From Enterobacter hormaechei subsp. hoffmannii (GTDB lineage Bacteria > Pseudomonadota > Gammaproteobacteria > Enterobacterales > Enterobacteriaceae), in assembly GCF_001729745.1 (NCBI RefSeq), contig NZ_CP017186.1, positions 1,736,001 through 1,800,000 of the forward strand: a stretch of DNA of 64,000 nt, written 5' to 3'. Every line of letters begins with the position of its first letter. The first letter of the stretch is position 1. This document shows positions 41,565 to 51,649 of the stretch, piece by piece. The notes below the pieces were generated by a model. That model saw only the letters and a program-made list of their open reading frames with translations, searched no databases and was not told where the DNA came from. A program made the translations under genes and the position numbers.

Positions 41565-42608
41565 ATGAGTGAGCAAACCATTCGTTTAACGCAATACAGC
41601 CACGGAGCCGGTTGCGGTTGTAAAATTTCCCCGAAAGTGCTGGAGACCATCCTGCACAGTGAACAGGCGAAGTTTGTCGACCCGAACCTGCTTGTCGGTA
41701 ACGAAACGCGTGACGATGCAGCGGTTTATGACTTAGGTAACGGCACCAGCATTATCAGCACCACTGACTTCTTTATGCCGATTGTCGACAACCCGTTCGA
41801 CTTCGGACGCATTGCGGCCACCAACGCCATCAGCGATATCTTCGCGATGGGCGGTAAGCCGATTATGGCGATCGCCATTCTGGGCTGGCCGATTAACACC
41901 CTCCCGCCGGAGATTGCCCGCGATGTCATCGAAGGCGGACGCTTTGCCTGCCAGCAGGCGGGTATTGCCCTGGCCGGTGGTCACTCTATCGATGCGCCGG
42001 AGCCGATCTTCGGCCTGGCCGTCACCGGCGTGGTGCCGACCGAACGCGTGAAGCGCAACAGCACCGCGCAGGCGGGCTGCAAGCTGTTCCTCACCAAGCC
42101 GCTGGGCATTGGCGTACTGACAACCGCCGAGAAAAAATCCCTGCTGAAGCCCGAGCATATTGGTCTGGCAACGGAAGTGATGTGCCAGATGAACCTTGCC
42201 GGTGCGGCATTCGCCAGTATCGACGGCGTGAAGGCCATGACCGACGTGACCGGCTTTGGTCTGCTGGGACACCTCTCTGAAGTCTGTCAGGGCGCGGGCG
42301 TGCAGGCGCAGGTCCGGTATCAGGATGTGCCGAAGCTGCCGGGCGTGGAAGAGTACATTGCTCAGGGCGCCGTTCCGGGCGGGACGCAGCGCAACTTCGC
42401 CAGCTACGGCCATTTAATGGGCGAAATGCCGGAAGCGTGGCGCAATCTGCTGTGCGATCCGCAAACCTCCGGCGGCCTGCTGCTGGCGGTGACGCCGGAA
42501 GCAGAAGCTGACGTTCAGGCAACGGCGGCCGAGTTTGGCATCACCCTGACGGCCATTGGCGAGCTGGTGACCGCCCGCGGTGGCCGCCCGATGATTGAGA
42601 TCCGTTAA
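41565..42608 (+). CDS. selD: SelD, selenophosphate synthase
   Basis: Makes selenophosphate for selenocysteine and selenouridine synthesis. The 347-residue product has the catalytic Cys17 and Lys20 in GCGCKISP, and Gly-rich ATP loops such as FAMGGKP and AGGHSID. A Cys, not selenocysteine, is at the active site. The stop is followed four bases later by topB, so the genes are coupled. Confidence 0.97.
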   Translation: MSEQTIRLTQYSHGAGCGCKISPKVLETILHSEQAKFVDPNLLVGNETRDDAAVYDLGNGTSIISTTDFFMPIVDNPFDFGRIAATNAISDIFAMGGKPIMAIAILGWPINTLPPEIARDVIEGGRFACQQAGIALAGGHSIDAPEPIFGLAVTGVVPTERVKRNSTAQAGCKLFLTKPLGIGVLTTAEKKSLLKPEHIGLATEVMCQMNLAGAAFASIDGVKAMTDVTGFGLLGHLSEVCQGAGVQAQVRYQDVPKLPGVEEYIAQGAVPGGTQRNFASYGHLMGEMPEAWRNLLCDPQTSGGLLLAVTPEAEADVQATAAEFGITLTAIGELVTARGGRPMIEIR

Positions 42609-42612
42609 TTCG

Positions 42613-44535
42613 ATGCGGTTGTTTATTGCCGAAAAGCCGAGTCTGGCGCGAGCCATCGCCGACGTGCTGCCCAAGCCGCATCGCAAAGGTGATGGCTTTA
42701 TCGAATGCGGTAACGGGCAGGTGGTCACCTGGTGTATCGGTCACCTGCTTGAACAGGCGCAGCCGGATGTCTACGACAGCCGCTACGCCCGCTGGAATCT
42801 CAACGATCTGCCGATCGTGCCGGAAAAGTGGCGTCTGCAACCGCGTCCTTCCGTCACCAAACAGCTCAACGTCATTAAGCGTTTCCTGCATGAGGCGACG
42901 GAAGTGGTCCACGCGGGTGACCCGGACAGGGAAGGGCAACTGCTTGTCGACGAAGTGCTCGACTACCTGGAGTTGGCACCGGATAAGCGCCAGCAGGTGC
43001 AGCGCTGTTTAATTAACGACCTCAACCCGCAGGCGGTGGAGCGCGCGATTTCGCGCCTGCGCGCCAACAGCGAATTTATTCCCCTGTGTGTCTCCGCGCT
43101 GGCGCGTGCTCGCGCGGACTGGCTGTACGGGATCAACATGACCCGCGCCTACACCATCCTGGGACGCAATGCGGGCTATCAGGGCGTACTCTCTGTTGGG
43201 CGTGTTCAAACCCCGGTGCTGGGGCTGGTGGTGCGTCGCGACGAAGAGATCGAAAATTTCGTCGCCAAAGACTTCTTCGAAGTCAAAGCGCATATCGTCA
43301 CGCCGAAAGACGAACGCTTTACCGCCGTCTGGCAGCCGAGCGATGCCTGTGAGTCATATCAGGACGAAGAGGGGCGGCTGCTACATCGTCCGCTGGCGGA
43401 GCACGTGGTTAACCGCATTACCGGCCAGCCCGCGATCGTTACCAGCTATAACGACAAACGGGAATCAGAGCCCGCACCGCTGCCGTTCTCCCTTTCGGCG
43501 TTGCAGATCGAGGCCGCGAAAAAGTTTGGCCTGAGCGCGCAGAACGTGCTCGATATCTGCCAGAAGCTCTATGAAACCCACAAGCTGATCACCTATCCGC
43601 GTTCGGACAGCCGCTATCTGCCGGAGGAACACTTCGCCGGACGCCACTCGGTGATGAATGCCATTGGTGTCCATGCGCCGGATCTGTTGCCGCAGCCGGC
43701 GGTAAACCCGGATACCCATAACCGCTGCTGGGACGATAAAAAAGTCGATGCCCACCACGCGATAATCCCGACGGCGCGCACCAGCAACGTCAACCTGACC
43801 GACAACGAAGCAAAGGTCTATAACCTGATCGCGCGTCAGTATCTGATGCAGTTCTGCCCGGACGCGGTTTTCCGCAAGTGCGTTATTGAGCTGGAAATTG
43901 CCAAAGGCAAATTTATCGCCAAAGCGCGTTTCCTCGCGGAAGCGGGCTGGCGCACGCTGCTCGGCAACAAAGAGCGTGACGAAGAGAACGACGGCACGCC
44001 GCTGCCGGTCGTAGCCAAAGGCGATGAACTGCTGTGCGAAAAAGGCGAAGTGGTTGAACGTCAGACCCAGCCGCCGCGCCACTTCACCGATGCGACGCTG
44101 CTTTCGGCCATGACCGGGATCGCCCGTTTTGTGCAGGATAAAGATCTGAAGAAGATCCTCCGCGCCACCGACGGTCTGGGTACGGAAGCAACCCGCGCGG
44201 GGATTATCGAGTTGCTGTTTAAGCGTGGTTTTCTCGAGAAAAAAGGGCGCTATATCCATTCGACAGAGCCGGGCCGGGCACTGATTCACTCCTTGCCAGA
44301 GCTGGCCGCCAGACCGGACATGACCGCGCACTGGGAGTCGGTGCTGACGCAGATCAGCGAAAAGCAGTGCCGTTACCAGGACTTTATGCAGCCGCTGGTG
44401 GGGACGCTTTATCAGCTGATTGATCAGGCGCGCAGCACGCCAGTGAAGCGATTCCGGGGGATGGTTGCCCCGGGTGGCGGGGCGAAGAAACCGTTCAAAA
44501 AGAAAAAAAGCGCAGCCAAAAATACCACCGCTTAA
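42613..44535 (+). CDS. topB: TopB, DNA topoisomerase III
   Basis: Type IA topoisomerase that resolves replication and recombination intermediates with RecQ. The 640-residue product has the TOPRIM domain starting [10 protein letters not shown] with acidic [10 protein letters not shown], the catalytic Tyr in [13 protein letters not shown] (about 328), and a short basic C-terminal tail ([10 protein letters not shown]). It is about 13 residues shorter than E. coli TopB, mostly in that tail. I chose ATG 42613. Confidence 0.97.
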   Translation: MRLFIAEKPSLARAIADVLPKPHRKGDGFIECGNGQVVTWCIGHLLEQAQPDVYDSRYARWNLNDLPIVPEKWRLQPRPSVTKQLNVIKRFLHEATEVVHAGDPDREGQLLVDEVLDYLELAPDKRQQVQRCLINDLNPQAVERAISRLRANSEFIPLCVSALARARADWLYGINMTRAYTILGRNAGYQGVLSVGRVQTPVLGLVVRRDEEIENFVAKDFFEVKAHIVTPKDERFTAVWQPSDACESYQDEEGRLLHRPLAEHVVNRITGQPAIVTSYNDKRESEPAPLPFSLSALQIEAAKKFGLSAQNVLDICQKLYETHKLITYPRSDSRYLPEEHFAGRHSVMNAIGVHAPDLLPQPAVNPDTHNRCWDDKKVDAHHAIIPTARTSNVNLTDNEAKVYNLIARQYLMQFCPDAVFRKCVIELEIAKGKFIAKARFLAEAGWRTLLGNKERDEENDGTPLPVVAKGDELLCEKGEVVERQTQPPRHFTDATLLSAMTGIARFVQDKDLKKILRATDGLGTEATRAGIIELLFKRGFLEKKGRYIHSTEPGRALIHSLPELAARPDMTAHWESVLTQISEKQCRYQDFMQPLVGTLYQLIDQARSTPVKRFRGMVAPGGGAKKPFKKKKSAAKNTTA

Positions 44536-44538
44536 ACC

Positions 44539-44628
44539 GTAGGCCGGGTAAGGCGAAGCCGCCACCCGGCAAAAAGCAGCTCTGCGGCCTGAAAAAAGCC
44601 CGGTGGCGCTAACGCTTACCGGGCCTGC
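44539..44628. repeat. REP pair (BIME) between topB and gdhA
   Basis: Unit one (GTAGGCCGGGTAAGGCG) and inverted unit two (GCCCGGTGGCG) separated by 27 bases. It lies between two convergent genes and could act on both mRNAs. Confidence 0.93.
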
Positions 44629-44649
44629 AAGGGCGAGAATGCAGCGAAA

Positions 44650-45993
44650 CTAAATCACACCCTGCCCGATCATCGCATCGGCCACCTTCACGAACCCGGC
44701 GATGTTGGCGCCGCGCACGTAATTGGTCTGTGAAGCCTCACCGCCGTACTCCACGCAGGCATGGTGAATATCAAGCATAATGTGGTGCAGACGGGCATCC
44801 ACTTTCTCCGCCTTCCAGCCCATTCTCGCGGCGTTTTGTGCCATTTCCAGACCGGATGTTGCCACCCCGCCCGCGTTCGCCGCCTTGCCTGGCGCAAAGA
44901 GTACGCCCGCGTCCAGGAACAGATCGGTCGCTTCAATGGTGGTGGGCATATTTGCCCCTTCCGCTACCGCCTTCACGCCATTGCTAATCAGCGTCCGGGC
45001 GGCATCCACGTCCAGCTCGTTTTGCGTCGCGCACGGCAGGGCGATATCCACCGGCACACCCCACGGCTGTTTACCTTCCAGATAGGTCAGGCCAAACTCT
45101 CGGGCATAATCCGCCACGCGGCCGTCACGGCTGGCTTTGATTTCGCACAGACGCGCCAGTTTTTCTGCTGTGAAGCCAGCTTCATCCACCACGGTGCCGC
45201 TGGAGTCGGAGGCGGTCACTACGCGCGCGCCAAACGCCATCGCTTTCTCGATAGCGTACTGCGCCACGTTGCCGGAGCCGGAGACCGCCACGCGCATCCC
45301 CTCGAAGCTCAGCCCGTGACGCTTAAGCATCGCTTCAGTGAAATAGACCAGACCGTAACCCGTCGCTTCCGGACGAATCAGGCTGCCGCCAAACGACAGA
45401 CCTTTGCCGGTAAAGACGCATGCGCTGTTGTTGGAGAGCTTTTTCATCATCCCGGCCATAAAGCCCACTTCACGACCACCCACGCCGATATCCCCGGCAG
45501 GAACGTCGGTGTTCGGCCCAAGGTGGCGATAGAGCTCAGTGACCAGCGCCTGGCAGAAGCGCATCACTTCGCCTTCGCTCTTGCCTTTCGGATCGAAATC
45601 ACTCCCGCCTTTACCGCCGCCCATCGGCAGGGTAGTGAGCGCATTTTTAAAGGTCTGCTCGAAGCCGAGGAATTTCAGAATCGACAGGTTCACCGAGGGA
45701 TGGAAGCGCATCCCGCCCTTAAACGGCCCAATGGCGGAGTTAAACTGCACGCGCCACGCGCGGTTGACCTGTACCTGATTGCGATCGTCCACCCACGCCA
45801 CGCGGAACTGGATGACGCGCTCTGGCTCCACCAGACGTTCAAGCAGCGCCATCTGGCGGTAGCGCGGATTTTCCTCAAGGAAGGGCCACAGGGTGGTCAT
45901 GACTTCACGAACGGCCTGGGCAAACTCGCTTTGGTGCGGGTCGCGCTGCTGTACATGGGCAAGAAAGCTTTCCAGAGAGCGTGTCTGATCCAT
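44650..45993 (-). CDS. gdhA: GdhA, NADP-specific glutamate dehydrogenase
   Basis: Assimilates ammonia by forming glutamate from 2-oxoglutarate. The 447-residue product has the substrate-binding GPFKGGMRF, the catalytic Lys in LPMGGGKGGSDF (about 128) and the Rossmann motif SGSGNVAQYA. Single gene, convergent with topB and divergent from ynjH. Confidence 0.97.
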   Translation of the reverse strand: MDQTRSLESFLAHVQQRDPHQSEFAQAVREVMTTLWPFLEENPRYRQMALLERLVEPERVIQFRVAWVDDRNQVQVNRAWRVQFNSAIGPFKGGMRFHPSVNLSILKFLGFEQTFKNALTTLPMGGGKGGSDFDPKGKSEGEVMRFCQALVTELYRHLGPNTDVPAGDIGVGGREVGFMAGMMKKLSNNSACVFTGKGLSFGGSLIRPEATGYGLVYFTEAMLKRHGLSFEGMRVAVSGSGNVAQYAIEKAMAFGARVVTASDSSGTVVDEAGFTAEKLARLCEIKASRDGRVADYAREFGLTYLEGKQPWGVPVDIALPCATQNELDVDAARTLISNGVKAVAEGANMPTTIEATDLFLDAGVLFAPGKAANAGGVATSGLEMAQNAARMGWKAEKVDARLHHIMLDIHHACVEYGGEASQTNYVRGANIAGFVKVADAMIGQGVI

Positions 45994-46218
45994 AGATATA
46001 AGAACCTCTTATAATAATTTGTGCGTGTGGCGGAGATGTTTTGTGTCGTTTTTTTGACTATACCACCCGCACCGCTTTGAGAGGCAAGCAGAAATTTAGG
46101 CCGAAAGGGAAATTAATGACAAGGCGCGCGTCATAACCAAAAGCGATGACGAGATAAATTAAAGATCCCGTCAGGATCTACCGTTATAGATATAAACGAT
46201 GCAAAGGAAATTAAGTCT

Positions 46219-46491
46219 ATGAACCGTTTCGCAATGGCCGCGTTATGTTTGATGGTGTCCGCCGGGGCACAGGCTGATCGCATTCGCCCGGATGTCGAAG
46301 TTAACGTGCCGCCAGAGGTTTTTAGCGCTGGCGGCCAGCGTGCGCAGCCGTGTAATCAGTGCTGTATCTATCAGGATCAAAACTATTCCGAAGGCGCAGT
46401 GGTCAGGGCGGATGGCGTGCTGTTGCAGTGCCAGCGTGATGAACGCACCCTCAGTACAAACCCGCTGGTCTGGCGTCGCGTAAAAGAATAA
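46219..46491 (+). CDS. ynjH: YnjH, DUF1496 periplasmic protein
   Basis: A 90-residue exported protein of unknown function. A signal peptide ends at about AQA-D. The conserved core CNQCCIYQDQNYSEGAVV with four Cys in total and NPLVWRRVKE identifies the DUF1496 family. Its last 41 bases overlap the 3' end of nudG on the other strand. Confidence 0.93.
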   Translation: MNRFAMAALCLMVSAGAQADRIRPDVEVNVPPEVFSAGGQRAQPCNQCCIYQDQNYSEGAVVRADGVLLQCQRDERTLSTNPLVWRRVKE

Positions 46492-46867
46492 ACGCTTCCA
46501 GGAGCGGTATATCCGCCGGGGCTAAATCATACGTGAACGCGTCTTCTGGCGTGCACCACACCAGCGCCGAGTGGTAGTGCGCCTTCAGCTCGCCGCTAAA
46601 TTCCGGCACGTGCCAGGCGTGGAGGTGGATCAGCCGCTGCGACACTTCCCGCTGGTGGCTTGCCACATACCGCGCGGGCACGGCTTCAATGCCGAGCTCT
46701 TCGCGTAGTTCGCGGATCAGCGCTTCCTGCTGGGTCTCACCGGCTTCAACCTTTCCGCCCGCAAATTCCCACATTCCTGGCTGATCGGCATGTTCGGGAC
46801 GCTGCGCCAGCAAGATCTTGCCCTCTTTTTCGAGGATGGCCGCAACCACATCGAGTGTTTTCAGCAT
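46451..46867 (-). CDS. nudG: NudG, CTP/5-hydroxy-CTP pyrophosphohydrolase
   Basis: Nudix enzyme that hydrolyses oxidised pyrimidine nucleotides and related compounds. The 138-residue product has a complete Nudix box from GGKVEAGET to REL-EELGI (about residues 37-59). Start ATG 46867 (MLKTLDVVAA) chosen; three more codons are open upstream. Antisense overlap with ynjH is 41 bases. Confidence 0.94.
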   Translation of the reverse strand: MLKTLDVVAAILEKEGKILLAQRPEHADQPGMWEFAGGKVEAGETQQEALIRELREELGIEAVPARYVASHQREVSQRLIHLHAWHVPEFSGELKAHYHSALVWCTPEDAFTYDLAPADIPLLEAFILLRDARPAGLY

Positions 46868-46942
46868 GTTCGTCAATAATTAATAGCGAAAAACGACATA
46901 TTATCGTGCCCTTCCAAAGAGTCCAGTCATCAGGAGAATCAG

Positions 46943-47515
46943 GTGAAAGAGACATCCGCCTGGGTTGCGCCCATGGAAACCCTTCCCGTCAGCCTCAGCC
47001 CCATCGCCGCCATGCAGAAAAAACACTTCGGCGCGGTGCTGAACCCCACGCGCTGGTGGGGGCGTATGCCGCGTCTTTTCTGGCTGGTGGCGCTGTTTGT
47101 CGGCTATCTGGAGCGGCGCAATGCGCGATTGACCCCGGTTCTGCGTTCGTTACTAATGACGCGGATCTCGCAGATCTGCCACTGCGCATTTTGTATTGAT
47201 GCCAACAGCCTGCGTCTGGCCGAGCGGAGCGGGGCGCTGGATAAAGTGCAGGCCGTCAACGACTGGCAAAATTCCACCCTGTTCAGCGAAGAGGAGCGCG
47301 CGGCGCTGGCCTATGCGGAGGCGGTCACCGCCACGCCGCCTCAGGTGGATGAAAATATCAAAAACCAGCTGAAGCGCCACTTTAGCGAAGAGACCATCAC
47401 CGAAATGACGGCTCTGATTGCCTTTCAGAACCTTTCCGCCCGCTTTAACGCCGCGCTGGATATCCCGGCTCAGGGCCTGTGTGCCACGTTTAAAGGTGAA
47501 CCGCATGCTGGATAA
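46943..47515 (+). CDS. ynjA: YnjA, AhpD-like carboxymuconolactone decarboxylase family
   Basis: A 190-residue helical protein of the AhpD/CMD superfamily, function unknown, possibly a thiol-based peroxidase or reductase. The redox motif CHCAFCIDANS near residue 78 has the CxxC pair and conserved His. In K-12 ynjA lies at the head of ynjABCD; here it is divergent from nudG and overlaps ynjF by 11 bases, so it forms a new pair. Confidence 0.9.
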   Translation: MKETSAWVAPMETLPVSLSPIAAMQKKHFGAVLNPTRWWGRMPRLFWLVALFVGYLERRNARLTPVLRSLLMTRISQICHCAFCIDANSLRLAERSGALDKVQAVNDWQNSTLFSEEERAALAYAEAVTATPPQVDENIKNQLKRHFSEETITEMTALIAFQNLSARFNAALDIPAQGLCATFKGEPHAG

Positions 47516-48122
47516 ACATCTGCATCCACGGCTGAAGCCCGGGTTAAATCAGCTGGCCGCCGCGCTGGATAAACCGTTTATTACGCCTGATGGGTTAACG
47601 CTCGCCGGGTTTGCGATTGGCGTACTGGCGTTACCGTTTCTGGCGTTGGGCTGGTATCTGGCGGCGCTGGTCGCCATTGTGCTGAACCGGCTGCTGGATG
47701 GTCTGGACGGTGCGCTGGCGCGTCGCCGTGGCCTGACGGACGCGGGAGGATTTCTTGATATCGCCCTCGACTTCCTGTTTTACGCGCTGGTACCGTTTGG
47801 CTTCGCGCTGGCCGCTCCGGCTGACAATGCGATCGCCGCCGCCTGGCTGCTGTTCGCGTTTATGGGGACGGGCAGCAGTTTCCTGGCCTTTGCCGCGCTG
47901 GCGGGGAAGCATAATATCGACAACCCCGGCTACGCGCACAAGTCGCTTTATTACATTGGAGGATTAACGGAAGGAACGGAGACCATCGCGCTGTTTGTGC
48001 TGTGCTGCCTGTTTCCGGCACACTTCACACTGTTTGCCTGGGCGTTTGGCGCGTTGTGCTGGCTGACCACCACAACGCGCATCTGGAGCGGTTACGTGAC
48101 GCTGAAGTCACTCCCCCGCTAG
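47505..48122 (+). CDS. ynjF: YnjF, CDP-alcohol phosphatidyltransferase family
   Basis: Predicted inner-membrane phospholipid synthase of unknown product, 205 residues. The family signature is complete: DGLDGALARRRGL then GGFLDIALD, with all conserved Asp, Gly, Ala and Arg. About six hydrophobic segments. ATG 47505 lies within ynjA (11-base overlap). The stop overlaps the convergent ynjE stop by four bases. Confidence 0.92.
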   Translation: MLDKHLHPRLKPGLNQLAAALDKPFITPDGLTLAGFAIGVLALPFLALGWYLAALVAIVLNRLLDGLDGALARRRGLTDAGGFLDIALDFLFYALVPFGFALAAPADNAIAAAWLLFAFMGTGSSFLAFAALAGKHNIDNPGYAHKSLYYIGGLTEGTETIALFVLCCLFPAHFTLFAWAFGALCWLTTTTRIWSGYVTLKSLPR

Positions 48123-49426
48123 CGTGTACTCTCCGGTCCACGCTCCCCGGTGGAGACCGGGTTCTGCGGATGGCTGCTCCATTCGTACCAGCCGCCGTCG
48201 TAGACGGCAACGTTTTGCCAGCCCATGGCGCGGGCGTACATGAAGGCTTCAGACGCGCGCCAGCCGGTGCCGCAGTAAAACGCAACGTGCTGCTCCGGCA
48301 GGATATTCCACGTCTTCCACATGGCGGCAATATCATCGGCGCTGCGCATGGTGCCATCCGGATTGTGGAAATCTTCCATGTGGGTCGCGTCGCTACCCGC
48401 ATGGCCCCAGCGCGCACCGGCAATGTCACCTTTTGGCTTGATATAACTGTAGCCGCTGGTTTCACCGATAAACTCTGGCCAGGAACGAATGCTCACCAGG
48501 GATGCATCCTGACGGTGCAGCATTCCCCGGGCCTGTTCCATATCCACCATCAGCCGGGGCTGGCCCGGGATCGGCGCGCCAAAATCAGGGGCTGGCTTCA
48601 CGTTCTCAGGCGTTCCGCGCTCAACGGGCAGGCTGGCGTCTGACCATGCCTTCCAGCCGCCGTCCAGAATACGCACATCCTTCACGCCCGCGTAGAGCAT
48701 GATCTGCGCCACGCGCGCGGCGGCATATACGTCGCGACCGTACAGAATGACGGTGGTATCGTGACGGATCCCGTGCTTCGCCAGCATCGCTTTCAACTTT
48801 TCGTCAGCGACCTTATTCCACAGCGGTTCGCTTTCCACTTCATTGGTGTCGATGTAGCCCGCGCCGGGAATGTGGCTCAGGAGATAAAGCTTCGGCGCAC
48901 CCCAGCCAGCCTCGATCACCTTCCACTCTCCGGCTGGTGCGGCAGTAACGGGTTTGCCCTGCTGCAACAGGTGGATCCACTGCGGATAAACCAGCTGTTC
49001 AAAATGTGCCAGACGTTGCAAACGGTCGGATTGTTGCAGGGCATCGCTCAGGATGGAAACGTGGGTAAAACCCGCTTTTTCCAGCCGCGTTTTGACGGTC
49101 TGGTTGTCATCATCATTGCCATAGAGCGCAACCGGCATGTCAGGCGTAAGCCGATGCTGTTTTGCCCAGCCGCTGAGCTGTTCATCGCTCATTGCCCCAA
49201 GCCAGCCTGCAGAGAGATTAAGCGCGGCGGGTTCATGCCCGGACGTTCCGCGCAGCGCCTGCGGCCAGCCGTTATAGAACGCACTGATGCGCGTATCAAT
49301 TACCGCGCCGTTTTGCGCCTGGAGCTGGTCCAGCGTGAGGGAGTGGGGCATATCAGCCGCCATGGAGGAGAGTGAGGCGAGGCCGCAGATCAGAGCCAGC
49401 GCGGTCAGTTGAGAAACACGTTTCAT
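48119..49426 (-). CDS. ynjE: YnjE, periplasmic multidomain rhodanese
   Basis: Thiosulfate sulfurtransferase with three rhodanese domains in 435 residues; only the last has the active-site Cys (FYCGTGWRASEA near residue 390). A signal peptide MKRVSQLTALALICGLASL is clear, cleaved near SSMA-AD. I chose ATG 49426. It follows ynjD after 73 bases; the ABC-transporter partners lie upstream. Confidence 0.95.
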   Translation of the reverse strand: MKRVSQLTALALICGLASLSSMAADMPHSLTLDQLQAQNGAVIDTRISAFYNGWPQALRGTSGHEPAALNLSAGWLGAMSDEQLSGWAKQHRLTPDMPVALYGNDDDNQTVKTRLEKAGFTHVSILSDALQQSDRLQRLAHFEQLVYPQWIHLLQQGKPVTAAPAGEWKVIEAGWGAPKLYLLSHIPGAGYIDTNEVESEPLWNKVADEKLKAMLAKHGIRHDTTVILYGRDVYAAARVAQIMLYAGVKDVRILDGGWKAWSDASLPVERGTPENVKPAPDFGAPIPGQPRLMVDMEQARGMLHRQDASLVSIRSWPEFIGETSGYSYIKPKGDIAGARWGHAGSDATHMEDFHNPDGTMRSADDIAAMWKTWNILPEQHVAFYCGTGWRASEAFMYARAMGWQNVAVYDGGWYEWSSHPQNPVSTGERGPESTR

Positions 49427-49499
49427 CGAAAAACCTGACGTCATTAAAAGAGGGTGGCATTGTCGTCTCTCCTGAAGCCAAAAACATTGCGTTAGCACA

Positions 49500-50120
49500 T
49501 TATTGCCAGCGAGAAATCTCAATCACCTCTCCGCCGGGCGGGATATCTTCCTCATCATGCGTGACCAGCACCACCGGGATCTTGCGCTGGCGAGTGGTTT
49601 CGAATACCCACGCCCGGAATGAAGCGCGGAGCGTTTTATCCAGTCGGCTGAACGGTTCGTCGAGCAGCAATGCCTGCGGCTGGGCGAGAAGGGCGCGCAG
49701 CAGGCTGACCCGGGCGCGCTCGCCGCCGGAAAGGGTCGCCGGATCGCTGGCGTAGAGGTTTGCCAGCCCGGCAGATTCAAGAGACTGTTCTACCGCGTCG
49801 CGCCGCGCGCGTCCGGCAATGTGCGCCGGCAACGCCAGCATCAGGTTTTGCCCCACGCTGAAGGCGTCAAACAGCAGGGCATCCTGAAACAGAATGCCGA
49901 TCCCGCGCGTTTCCACGGGGAGCATATCGCAGCGACGATCGTTCAGCCACAGCTCGCCGTGCGCCTTAAAATCAGCGGATAACGCGCCCACCATCCAGGC
50001 GAAAAGGGTCGATTTCCCGCTCCCGGAGGGTCCCATCAGCGTGAGAATCTCCCCTGCCGGGACGCGGAAGTTGACCTCACGTAAGAGTGGCGCAATGGTG
50101 AGATTTTTCACGTTCAGCAT
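49500..50120 (-). CDS. ynjD: YnjD, ABC transporter ATPase
   Basis: ATP-binding subunit of the YnjBCD importer of unknown substrate. The 206-residue product has Walker A MGPSGSGKST, Q-loop LFQDALLF, signature LSGGERARV and Walker B LLLDEPFSRLD. It begins MLNVKNLTI; its ATG shares one base with the ynjC stop (TAATG). It is about ten residues shorter than E. coli YnjD. Confidence 0.93.
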   Translation of the reverse strand: MLNVKNLTIAPLLREVNFRVPAGEILTLMGPSGSGKSTLFAWMVGALSADFKAHGELWLNDRRCDMLPVETRGIGILFQDALLFDAFSVGQNLMLALPAHIAGRARRDAVEQSLESAGLANLYASDPATLSGGERARVSLLRALLAQPQALLLDEPFSRLDKTLRASFRAWVFETTRQRKIPVVLVTHDEEDIPPGGEVIEISRWQ

Positions 50121-51649
50121 TAACGTAATCCTTGTCTGTGACGGCCCACGAGCCGGGCGAGCAGCGCGGCAAGGGCAAATACGCTGCTGGTTAACAGCAA
50201 CAGACCCAGCGCCCGGCTGGCGAGGATCGGAACGCTGCCGCCGCTGCTGAGGGCGACCGCCTCCGTCGTCAGAGTAGTAAAACGACCCGCTCCCAGCCAG
50301 AGGGTGGGCATGTACTGGGCCATGCTCACGGAAAAGCCGGTCGCAAAGGCCAGCAGGGCCGGACGAACCATCAGGGGACATTTCACTAACCAGAAAATTT
50401 TCGCCTGTCGCCAGCCCAGCGTTCTGGCGGTGAGGATAAGCCGGGGATCGAGCCTGCGCCAGGCCGGTTGCAGCACCAGGAGCATCCACGGGAGAACCCA
50501 GAGCATATGGCTCCAGAGCACCGCAGCGTACTGGCCGTCGATGCCCAGCCACAGCGCCACGGCATACTGCCCGGACACGAGGGGCAGCGCCGGGAGGGCA
50601 AGCGGCAGCCAGATCCACACCGCGTCGCGCTGGGGTCCCCACTCAAGCCAGATCATGAGGATGGCCAGCGCTGTCAGGCTGGACAGCAGTCCCAGTGAAA
50701 GGCTGTCGCTGACGGGGCCGATGTCGCCCCGGCGTGCCAGCATCAGCAGAACCAGCGCACAGAGCACGCCGCACAACGGCAGTAACCCGCCCAGCGTCCG
50801 TGCGGGCAACGCGGTATGCGAAGCGCGACGTACCCCGGAGGGGTCAGGCTGGGCGCGCCGCCATGCCGTCCAGAGGCTGTATCCCACCGCGGCAAGTGCG
50901 GCCAGCAGCAGGAGCAACACCAGACACAGCAACGTTCCTTTTGTCTGCTGCTGCGCATCACCCTGGGTGAGCCACTGCCAGGCCAGCACCGCCAGCGTAG
51001 GTGGGTTGCCCGGCCCGAGCACGATCGCCACATCCACCACGGAAAGCGACCAGGCGAGCACCGCCAGCATCACGGCGCCCAGCGCGGGGGCGATAGCCGG
51101 GAGGACGAGCCAGTTGAGCGCCTGCATTCGTCCGTAGCCGAAGGTATGCAGGACAATTTTCTGCTGTGCGAGGCGCTTTTCAGGCAGTGCGGCGTAGATT
51201 GCCCACAGAACGAACGCGCTCTCTTTGACCGCAAGCGTCAGGCCAAGCCCGATACCGTAGCGGTCAAGCTGCGGCGAACAGACTGTACAGATCCGGTAAA
51301 ACTGACCGCCTTCCGCAAACAGCAGCAGCGCGCTGGTGGCGAAGGCGACGTGCGGCACGGCTAACAGCCACGGCAGACGGGTGCTCAGGCGCTGCCAGCC
51401 ATCACCCGGCCAGAGAAGCGCAAGCAGGCTCAGGGCGATAAACAGTGAACCCAGCGTCGCGATGAGGGTTGATACCAGCGTAGCGGCCAGCGCCTGCGGC
51501 AGCTGCGGGTCGGCAAACAGCGCCGCCCAGTTACTGAGAGAAAACGCCGGGGCCAGCAGCATGCCGCTGGCGGGAAGCAGTGGCAGATAGATGACCGCCA
51601 TTGCCGCCCATACCAGCCCGCTTAGCGGGTTCCGTAGCGGCGAAGCCAT
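50120..51649 (-). CDS. ynjC: YnjC, fused ABC permease
   Basis: Inner-membrane permease with two permease units joined in one 509-residue chain, about 12 hydrophobic spans. An ATPase-docking loop in the first half (RMQALNWLVLPA) and one in the second (TARTLGWRQAKIFWLV) are visible. The organisation resembles thiamine/sulfate-type fused permeases. Overlaps ynjB by 28 bases. Confidence 0.92.
   Translation of the reverse strand: MASPLRNPLSGLVWAAMAVIYLPLLPASGMLLAPAFSLSNWAALFADPQLPQALAATLVSTLIATLGSLFIALSLLALLWPGDGWQRLSTRLPWLLAVPHVAFATSALLLFAEGGQFYRICTVCSPQLDRYGIGLGLTLAVKESAFVLWAIYAALPEKRLAQQKIVLHTFGYGRMQALNWLVLPAIAPALGAVMLAVLAWSLSVVDVAIVLGPGNPPTLAVLAWQWLTQGDAQQQTKGTLLCLVLLLLLAALAAVGYSLWTAWRRAQPDPSGVRRASHTALPARTLGGLLPLCGVLCALVLLMLARRGDIGPVSDSLSLGLLSSLTALAILMIWLEWGPQRDAVWIWLPLALPALPLVSGQYAVALWLGIDGQYAAVLWSHMLWVLPWMLLVLQPAWRRLDPRLILTARTLGWRQAKIFWLVKCPLMVRPALLAFATGFSVSMAQYMPTLWLGAGRFTTLTTEAVALSSGGSVPILASRALGLLLLTSSVFALAALLARLVGRHRQGLR

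Noticed and set aside
44761..46014. 417-codon plus-strand open frame antisense to gdhA
   Set aside because: Shadow of gdhA; it starts within the gene and ends just past its start codon.
46451..46491. ynjH-nudG 3' overlap as a possible misannotation
   Set aside because: Both proteins align with their families to the last residue, so the 41-base antisense overlap is genuine.
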